A stretch of 64,000 nucleotides of DNA from Capillidium heterosporum (taxonomy: Eukaryota > Entomophthoromycota > Entomophthoromycetes > Entomophthorales > Capillidiaceae): the NCBI GenBank assembly GCA_016630905.1, contig WBMQ01000004.1:1860001-1924000 (forward strand), written 5' to 3'. Shown piece after piece: positions 53,312-64,000 of this stretch; the stretch's first letter is position 1; each line of letters begins with the position of its first letter. A program made the translations under genes and the position numbers. The notes beneath the pieces are model-generated. The model did not search any database and was not told the origin of the DNA. It worked only from the letters and a program-made list of their open reading frames with translations.

Positions 53312-55632
53312 CTATCTGCATCGGACTATAGCTTCCTTTTCAGTTTCAATGTGCTATCGGCCTAAACCATATGCCTCTTTAGGTACATGATTAGCCGTTA
53401 CTAAAAAGTATTCTTATGCCCGAAGATATACTATTAAAGGATACCAGGATATTATGGACACAAGCTTTGAAGGCTCGGATATATTTCCAAATCTGTATAT
53501 TTGAATACATTTTATGGAGAAAATATTATGGTTCCAGTTTAACAAATTGATCATTTTTTGTAAGTCCTATTTGGCTTCAACCCATCAAAAAGGAACTATG
53601 TGCTTAAGTAAATGAACTGCACATACATGAAGAGTAATAGCTACCATTAAAAACTTAGTAAGATAGGTATTTTATCTGATAGCTATCAATAAAAAATATA
53701 GCAATAATTTTCTTAGTAAAGTGGGGTTAGTTTCTACCTAAATTGAAAATATCAAGCTTGAGAGATATGATCAAAGAACCACCGAAGCATCTATAAATCA
53801 GTCAAATATTCATATTAGGTTGCAATTTATTTTCGATTGAGCATTTAACTCTCATTTTATATTGAAAAGCTATATTTGTTTCTGTAAAAGTCTTCCCATC
53901 CAATTCGAAAACAATGTAGATCTTTGGCACCAAAGTTGATATATAAAATCCAAGTAGAAGTGATATAAAAGCATCACTATAGAGATTTGAGCCAATAAGC
54001 TAGCTTAATGATACTACTCGAAAAATAAAGTATGAATTTAAACCCCAACTCAACTTTGATGACCTTACAATCCATTGTGGGCTTTTCAGCTCTGAGTTTG
54101 TAGTAACTGGCAACTAGTTAGAATCCATCCAAGCAAACTACATTATCAAATGTGGATACCAAAGCTCCAAGCTACTGGATAGAAATATAAAGTTGATATA
54201 TCAGCTATATAGGAGTGAAACTACCAAGAGCATAATTTAAAGTTTAGGTTTTTCACTAGATTACTTCAACGGAAAGTTGAAGTACGTGTTGATAGCGTTT
54301 ATCCTACCAAGTTCAGGAACCTGTTCATTGAAATTTCAATAGCCAGAGTCTTCTGCCTGTACGATTCTAGGAACCCAGATATTGTAGCTACTGAGTTTAA
54401 ACGTAGAAGTTTAAGAACATCGGTAAACTGTACACCTACTAACCTTTGAATACTTATCGATTTAATTTTTACCTGTTTGATTTCTCGTTTACTATCCACT
54501 GGTCCTTGATTGCTGATCAAAGAGCCACCGTCTAGCTTATAGATAGCTTTAAAATTCCTATGCACTACTTTTATTATCCTTTATTAAAATAGCTGAGTCC
54601 TCAAAATGCTTGAATTTTATATACAAAAAGTACTTTACTATATGGGGCTGTATAGCCTAACAGTTATATGGTTAGTGCATCACAAGAACTGCGTTGGCTA
54701 AATTTAGAAATAAATTACACATTATTTCCATTTTATATTGTATATTTTAAAGTTAATAGCACTACTAAATTGAAGCAAAGGAAATATTGGATTCTAATTT
54801 TTAATTGATACCCAAGTAAATATCTTATAGAGTACAGTTTAAATAATACTCGTTTACATATGTATATAATTTATGCTTATAGAGTTTGTAAAAGGCTGCT
54901 ATCAAATTAAAACACTAACCTTACATATCAAAGTTATGCATCCTGACTCCAATTCCCCCCTTCGCTTTTCTTCCAAAAACACACCTATATATTCTAATTA
55001 TAAAAGATCCGTTTTACTATTGAAGGCTAATCGGATTAGCACTCAAGGCACCTCCATAATAAACTTGCTAATGGATATCTATTTTAAGCTCACAGGATAT
55101 AAATTTATAATTAGGTTTTGAAAACTAGAAAGTAGAGATTACCGAAGCTACAGCCATAGTCATTTGATTTAGACATTATAACTTGGATAACTGGTGGTAT
55201 GTAAGTTTTAAGATGATGTAAGGATTGGTGAAGTTTTAGACGGAGTCGGAGTTTAGAAAATAGGTTCTATCAGCCAAGTATATTTCAAATCATATTTCAG
55301 GACTTGGTATTATATACTTATATTTCTTTATACACGATTCCATAAAAAGAAAACACTTGAATTTAATATAAAAAATAGTACTATCTTACAACATTCCCAA
55401 CATTTTAAAAAGATGCAGACAGTTTGTTTATTTGTTGATGATAGACGATGTCAGATGGAAGAACCTTACGTTATTCCTTATAGACGGTACCTCCTGAAAG
55501 CTTCGTATAAATTTGGAGTTCTCCTCGACGACATTCTTGACAAAGTAAAAAGATTTGAAGAATTTAAAGTACAAGTTGAGATGCAAAGTTGCCCTTATGA
55601 TGGGATGTAAGCCATAGGGATGGTAGATGGTG
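53312..55632. other. Long intergenic region with weak coding-like fragments
   Basis: About 2.3 kb without a convincing gene. A minus-strand frame at 54565-54299 (lacking ATG) and a plus-strand ATG frame at 55413-55610 (65 codons, MQTVCLFVDDRRC...) show no family resemblance. The second ends 23 nt before the zinc cluster gene stop. Either could be relic or chance. Confidence 0.4.
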
Positions 55633-57192
55633 TTAGTACCAAAAGTTACGGTAGACTTCAGACAAGGTGATTAAAATTTGGATGCAGTAAAAGTTGACTT
55701 TTAAGTTGGTTGGGTTGGAGGTAGAGTCGCGATGGCTGACTTTAAAAGGTAGTAAATCTAGGTTGCTGTTTAAAAAGTACTTAAAGTCGTAGGCGTTATA
55801 TAAGTTGACTAGGAAGACTAGCTTGGTGAAATTGATAACTTTGTCGTACATAGTAGTTACGTACTCCGAACAATGCTTACCTTTAGTTTGATAGCCAGCA
55901 AGTTTAGTGAGACGTATCGAGTACAGCAGCTTCAAGTTGTAGATGTGGTTCTCAAGTAGTTGGTTCAACTTGAAGGAGGGAATCAGTTGCTCTGCGATTT
56001 TGAATCGGATATAATCTTCATTCAATAGTATGTTTATAGCTAACTTTAAACCAACCGAAGTCAGCAACAAGCAATCTTCTTCGGCGCACTCAGAACGGTA
56101 CTTGCTGTCGTTTCGTGAAAACTCAAACAACATGGTATCCTCAAAGATATCGTTGATAATAGATGGATTGAGTTTCGACCTTCTAAACTCAGCAGCTAAC
56201 TCGGTAGGTAGGTTGAAGGCGAAGATCTTGGAAGTGTTCCTGTACATGGTACTCAGAACTAGGATCCTATAGATGCAAGTGTAGTAAGTCAATTGTCGAT
56301 CCACCCTCAAGTTAAAACTATACTTTCCGTCGTTAGGTAACCTATGGTGTAAACCTAAGGTATGTAACATATTGATTAGGACTGATAAGCTACCGTGGCC
56401 AATAGTCGAAAGCTGGGGCACGTTGATGAAGGAGAATATCAGTAGGGTGAAGGCTTGCACGTTATCCAAACTAACTTTAAATAGCTCCATCTTTGCCAAC
56501 TTTTCAATCTCATCGTACAAGTCGAATACAAACTGGTACTCCTTGACGTTTAAGTTCAAGTACTGTAGCCCAGCTCCGAAAACCACCAAGTTCAAAAATC
56601 TCGAATGCTTACTGTTGAAGTAGGAACTCCTAGTAAAGATAGGAAAGAATATATTCTGCGCTTTGAAATAGAGGTCCATGGCAGTATAGTACATTAGAGG
56701 ATTACCGTACTCTTCAAAAGGTTGCGGGTATGCGTACAAATTCTCTTTAATTTTCAATTTGATCTGCTTAGGCTCCTTTATTTTGGGAAAAACAGAGATG
56801 ACTAAGGTATGCAAACTGAATATTTGTTCCAACTCCTTCTTATCTACCGTATCTATGCGGACGTTCAACATGTAGAGGTAGACGCTTATCAAAGGGAACT
56901 TGTACAGGCTTTTAATCAGAATAAGTTGGGGTATGGAGGTCTTTAAGGTTGGTGAACTGATGAAAGTGATACGATTGACTAAGTTTAAAGCTTGGTTCAG
57001 AGGATTAGGGTTGTTGAGTTTGGCCTTGTTGATCTTACGCTTGCGTTCTAAAATTTTGGTGTAGTTGCAGGGACTATAGCTCTCCACGCACTGCTTACAG
57101 AAAGGTAGGTGCATGGAGCACTTGCGTCGTATCTTCCTACATCGGTCACAGGCTTGAGTACTTATCTGGATGTCGATGGAGCTGTTGGACAT
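55633..57192 (-). CDS. Zn2Cys6 (Gal4-type) transcription factor
   Basis: Single exon, 519 aa. The N-terminal cluster is CX2CX6CX6CX2CX6C, with Cys15, 18, 25, 32, 35 and 42 (ACDRCRKIRRKCSMHLPFC). It is followed by a basic linker (ILERKRKINKAKL), the standard fungal DNA-binding layout for CGG half-sites. The rest is helical and Leu-rich, resembling the fungal transcription-factor middle homology region around LINMLHTLGLHHRLP. The usual acidic activation tail is not obvious. It is the only sequence-specific regulator in the window, 2.4 kb from the flavo-oxidase cluster, so a role in controlling that cluster is possible but unproven. Confidence 0.88.
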   Translation of the reverse strand: MSNSSIDIQISTQACDRCRKIRRKCSMHLPFCKQCVESYSPCNYTKILERKRKINKAKLNNPNPLNQALNLVNRITFISSPTLKTSIPQLILIKSLYKFPLISVYLYMLNVRIDTVDKKELEQIFSLHTLVISVFPKIKEPKQIKLKIKENLYAYPQPFEEYGNPLMYYTAMDLYFKAQNIFFPIFTRSSYFNSKHSRFLNLVVFGAGLQYLNLNVKEYQFVFDLYDEIEKLAKMELFKVSLDNVQAFTLLIFSFINVPQLSTIGHGSLSVLINMLHTLGLHHRLPNDGKYSFNLRVDRQLTYYTCIYRILVLSTMYRNTSKIFAFNLPTELAAEFRRSKLNPSIINDIFEDTMLFEFSRNDSKYRSECAEEDCLLLTSVGLKLAINILLNEDYIRFKIAEQLIPSFKLNQLLENHIYNLKLLYSIRLTKLAGYQTKGKHCSEYVTTMYDKVINFTKLVFLVNLYNAYDFKYFLNSNLDLLPFKVSHRDSTSNPTNLKVNFYCIQILITLSEVYRNFWY

Positions 57193-58297
57193 TTAAATTT
57201 ATCTAAAGGTTTAAAGAAAATAGTTAAAAAGTAGGCTAGGTGGTTTTGAAAAAATGCTAGGTTGGAAATGTATATTGATATTACACTATTTTAGGAATAG
57301 GTATTTATTTATATATAGTTACCTTAGTCACGCTATCGATTTTCATCTTACATAAGCTGGGTACTTTACAAAGTAAAAAGTACCTTTTGGAAAAGTTTGG
57401 ATTTAGGTTAAATTTTCAATCTCTAGCTTGGTAAATCAAAGTTCGGGCTTATGTTGAATTATTGAAGCTTGTGTTCAAACTTAAACCCGATTTGCGAAGC
57501 ATGCACATCTCTCTTTGCTGTAAAGTTTAGTCAACGTAGTACGATAAAGTGTTTCGTTTATATCAAGTACATTTCTATAAACTATTCTGCAACTTGCATT
57601 CCGATTGCCGATAGCTTCCTTTGAAATTTTCAAAAGGATGGGTTGTCGGCATTTCAGGAATATGATATCGTAGAACCTTTGTCTTTTGTTGAGGTGGCAC
57701 TTTTACTACCAGGAACTGGCTTGGGATTTATAAGCAGGCAATAAATAAACTGTCCTTCATCAGCATCGACAATCTTAATATATTGAAAGAGTGGAGATAT
57801 TTCTACTTCGGTCAAACTTTTGCCGTATAAGATGCTCCGAGTAGCAGCTTCAAGTCGTTTCATGGAATAGCCTTTTACGGCTGGTTAGGGTGTGTGTATC
57901 TACGGGTATGATATATTTGGGCAACAAAAGTTACTAAATAAGCTCATTTCATTTACTAATTGAAAGCCTATAACAGGTTCTTTCACAAACACTGAACTCA
58001 TAATTCCAGAATTATAAATCATTATAAAAAATGAGTATAATAAAATTTAAAAATTTATGATAGCAATATTAAATTTAAGGATGCTATATTTTTGATTTTA
58101 GTATATGTATAACTTGATACCTTGCTTTTAATTACTAATTATCAATTTCCTAAAATTGGAAGGTATTCTAAATTTTAATTGTACCAAGGCGAGGTTAGAG
58201 ACTTATATTTAAAAAGATAAATTAAACTACATACGCATAGAAAGAGCTAAATTTATTAAGATCCAACAAGTTTACTAATAAACCTGCCTATATTAAC
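57193..58297. other. Intergenic region with one possible small gene
   Basis: Lies between the zinc cluster start and the SERCA stop codon. Apart from the small frame described at 57654-57863, it is AT-rich and featureless. Confidence 0.45.
57654..57863 (-). CDS. Possible small hypothetical protein
   Basis: A 69-codon ATG frame begins MKRLEAATRSILYGKSLTEV and continues with IKIVDADEGQFIYCLLINPK and a Ser/Thr/Lys-rich end. The amphipathic pattern of the middle looks coding-like and faintly recalls the first strand of hotdog-fold thioesterases (residues ..IKIVDADEGQFIYCLL..), but the HGG-type motif is absent. It may be a truncated gene or chance. No function is assigned. Confidence 0.3.
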   Translation of the reverse strand: MKRLEAATRSILYGKSLTEVEISPLFQYIKIVDADEGQFIYCLLINPKPVPGSKSATSTKDKGSTISYS

Positions 58298-61664
<3,367 letters not shown>

Positions 61665-63230
61665 AGTAGTAGTAAGCTTTTAAAATTTGTGTTTTTCTTT
61701 ATGCCTTGTATCTTTCTTTGAAATAGAGTAAGAATGGAAATCTAAGGTGGACTGGAATGAAATTATATGCTGGATGTCAAAGTCCATCCCTTAAATAGTT
61801 TGTAATCTATCATAAGCTAGCTGACCACGTCACTTCATTTCTTTTAGTTCAATGGACTAAAATCTAACTTACGTCACATTTGCTATTTTTATCTTGTTTG
61901 CAGGGTTAAGCTAGAGAGGCTTGACATCTTGACATGAACTTCTGTCTAGCTAAAAGGCTCCATGATGGATGGGAGATGTAGAATGTCAAATCTAGGACTG
62001 GTGCCTACCTGCAAGTAGTTTATGAAGGAAAGCTTCTTGGTCAAAGTCTATAGAGTTAGATTGGATTCAATGTATTGAAGTAAGGATTGAACCCAACTTT
62101 TGTTTTGAAGTAGGATTTAAAAGTTCTCAACCTAGTTCCATAGCTTCAACTATTCGTAAAATCTAACATTATCAACAAATCTACTATCGATGCAAAGCAT
62201 AATGTAAAGCAAATTAGTTTCAAATCATTCAAAATTTTCCCCACTTAAGAATCCTAGAATGAATATCGGTACCTTCAACCTTGTGAGATCTAAACTAAAA
62301 AGGCTGCTGTCACCGCAGTGGGCTTCCCAATTGCCTTTAAACAATTTAGCATCCAAAATCAAATATTTTCTGGTAAACTGTTATTGAAGCGGTGATTGTA
62401 TTTCTTAAAATATTCGAGAACTACAAATAGGCTTCAAGTTTCACAAGCTCTTTGTCATAAACCAACACTTCAGATTTAGATTTGTAGAAAACTCTTGTGA
62501 AAATACAGTCGAAATTTGCAACCTGCTGGTAGCAAAAAAGCTCCTATACTTGGCCATGGCGCAATTCTTAACATATATTTAGGCTACTGTAGTCACCGGC
62601 ACTTAATTCAAAAGTCGGGTGACCCAACATTCTACATAGGAACGCCACCATTCTAAGTAAATTGCCCACGCATTTTGGGAATAGGTTAAATCCTACAGGG
62701 AATATTCTGACAACGATCCAAAAACTTTTATTTCTCATCTATCGCTGTTTCCGATTGAAAATTTTCCAATATTGGTATCATCGTATTCAAATATATCGGC
62801 TTAGGTCTCAATTTATTTGAAATTGCGCATCAGATTTGCCTTAGTTACCTTTATAGCTTGAAACACCTTTGGTACAAAGTTACAAGCGGTACCGGACACT
62901 GCGTCTAACGTTTGATCTTAGGGTTGATAAAGGCATACACTAAACTCCAACGAATATAGCTATATTTAGTCCTATGAGGAATTAATTCTCGTTGATACGG
63001 ATACCCACTCCTAAATTTTAATATAATTTGGAATAACGTATTTCTCCCATTTGAAAATGCTTGTATAAACTCATATATTTTTGATAAAACTGCAGCTAAA
63101 TCAAGAAACTATTGAAAGATACGAGAACTTGTTTTAGCCCAACCTTGTATATAACTTGCACCGCATGCTTTAATTTGAAGGGATGGCAACCAATACATGA
63201 TTATGACTATACAGTTCCTTTGTAGAAAAG
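61665..63230. other. Divergent intergenic region, no gene seen
   Basis: About 1.6 kb between the SERCA start and the MFS gene promoter. No coding frame with family resemblance, RNA gene or repeat recognised. Confidence 0.55.
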
Positions 63231-63238
63231 TATAAATA
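63231..63238 (+). promoter_or_regulatory. TATA box of the MFS transporter gene
   Basis: TATAAATA starts 63 nt before the ATG at 63294. Confidence 0.45.
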
Positions 63239-63293
63239 TCCACTTCTAAGCTCAAAAGCTACAGTATCAGCTTCATTTTCTCAAGGAATCAAA

Positions 63294-64000
63294 ATGTCCC
63301 AGCCCTCAACTAAAAACTTGGACGCCATGGAAGCCACTTTAGAAATTCTGGACATTAATGGTAGCACTACTAGCCAAGAGAAGGAGCCAACTAAAGATCA
63401 GGTAGATGAGTTGGTCTTCGACAAAGGTTACTACGGCTGGGTCATAGTCGCCTCCTCCTTCTTTTTGCACTTTATCACTCTTGGCATCCAGTACTCTTAC
63501 TCTGTATACATACTCCACTACATCGACTTCTTCGGTGATAGGGCCAACAAACCTTTCCTCTCGCTGATAGGTACAGTGGCGACCGCTTTAAACACAGCAG
63601 TTGGACTTTTTTCAGGTAGGATGGCCGACATCTTCGGATACCGCCTCATGATAGTTATCGGAATCACTATAGTCAGTTTGGGTCTCTTATTAGCTTCCTT
63701 TGCAACCGAACCTTGGCACCTGCTTTTAACACAAGGAGTTATGGGAGGTATAGGTACGTCGATAGTCTTCTACCCAGCCATATCTATCCCAGCTCATTAC
63801 TTTAAGGAGAAACGGGGGTTCGCCATTGGTATATGCTCGGCAGGTTCTGGTGTTGGTGGATTGGTGTTGTCTCCCTTGATCCAACTGTTTATCTCCAAGC
63901 TAAGTATTTGGTGGTCGTTACGTATAACTGCTGCTATAAGTTTAGTAATTGGTATACTTTCAGCCATTTTTATCAAAGAACGTATAAAGTCCAAGCAAAT
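63294..64000 (+). CDS. MCT-like major facilitator transporter, 3' end outside the window
   Basis: Open frame of 235 codons from ATG 63294 to the window end. A ~50-residue hydrophilic N-tail ends in FDKGYYGWVIVASSFFLHFI, the monocarboxylate-transporter start signature ([D/E]G.[W/Y]GW.V...F). Then come TM segments with GIQYSYSVYILHYIDFF, the MFS loop GRMADIFGYRLMI, GLLLASFA, GGIGTSIVFYPAISIPAHYF and KRGFAIGICSAGSGVGGLVLSP. It belongs to the fungal MCT/SLC16 group (Mch-like). Substrates are likely carboxylates or riboflavin-like compounds but cannot be told from half a protein. No intron is seen so far. Confidence 0.88.
   Translation, partial: MSQPSTKNLDAMEATLEILDINGSTTSQEKEPTKDQVDELVFDKGYYGWVIVASSFFLHFITLGIQYSYSVYILHYIDFFGDRANKPFLSLIGTVATALNTAVGLFSGRMADIFGYRLMIVIGITIVSLGLLLASFATEPWHLLLTQGVMGGIGTSIVFYPAISIPAHYFKEKRGFAIGICSAGSGVGGLVLSPLIQLFISKLSIWWSLRITAAISLVIGILSAIFIKERIKSKQ

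Overview
This is fungal nuclear DNA. Most genes are interrupted by very short spliceosomal introns, typically 36-50 nt, with GT..AG ends and a CTAAC/CTAAT-like branch point near the 3' end. The proteins include a Gal4-type zinc cluster factor, a DASH/Dam1-like kinetochore protein, Atg22, Nbp35, Snu114 and secreted berberine-bridge-type flavo-oxidases. The lineage cannot be fixed from the sequence alone. The moderate AT-richness, tiny introns and gene content are compatible with an early-diverging or otherwise non-model fungus. Exon models were built by hand from conserved reading frames. Except for three genes with an apparent single-base frame break, every complete model adds up to a whole number of codons.

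Layout. 1-492: 5' end of an unknown minus-strand gene. 2.1-3.3 kb: SEC13. 4.0-6.2 kb (-): Atg22-like vacuolar permease. 7.0-10.7 kb (-): Snu114/EFTUD2, 19 exons. 11.3-13.5 kb (+): a four-helix-bundle plus pseudokinase protein resembling MLKL. 13.7-15.3 kb: NDUFAF7/MidA methyltransferase. 15.9-17.0 kb (-): Dam1-like protein with a winged-helix-like C-terminus. 18.0-18.6 kb (-): ribosomal protein eS10. 19.7-22.9 kb: membrane-anchored multi-thioredoxin PDI. 24.0-25.5 kb: first flavo-oxidase, frame-broken. 26.8-28.3 kb: CTU2/Ncs2. 28.8-29.2 kb (-): SVIP-like p97-binding small protein. 29.5-30.3 kb: EMC7. 30.6-31.6 kb (-): Nbp35. 32.5-33.8 kb (-): mitochondrial Met-tRNA formyltransferase. 34-36.8 kb: extreme AT island holding a 912-bp solo LTR. 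36.8-40.4 kb (+) and 47.5-53.3 kb (-): mirrored flavo-oxidase cluster, four intact genes plus one pseudogene. This cluster brackets cap methyltransferase, ATP12 and a CLC chloride channel/transporter (40.9-47.1 kb). 55.6-57.2 kb (-): zinc cluster factor. 58.3-61.7 kb (-): SERCA-type Ca2+ ATPase. 63.3 kb to the end: MCT-like MFS transporter, cut by the window.

Most of the window is housekeeping: secretory pathway (SEC13, EMC7, PDI, SVIP), mitochondrial assembly (NDUFAF7, ATP12, FMT), tRNA and mRNA maturation (CTU2, cap methyltransferase, Snu114), Fe-S assembly (Nbp35) and ion handling (CLC, SERCA). The accessory part is the flavo-oxidase family. It has secreted single-exon genes, strong TATA boxes, a 2,149-bp near-identical inverted repeat, a decayed copy and a frame-broken copy. 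The most unusual protein is the MLKL-like pseudokinase, a candidate membrane-disrupting cell-death effector. Three conserved genes (PDI, flavo-oxidase 1, CTU2) need the skipping of one base to stay in frame.
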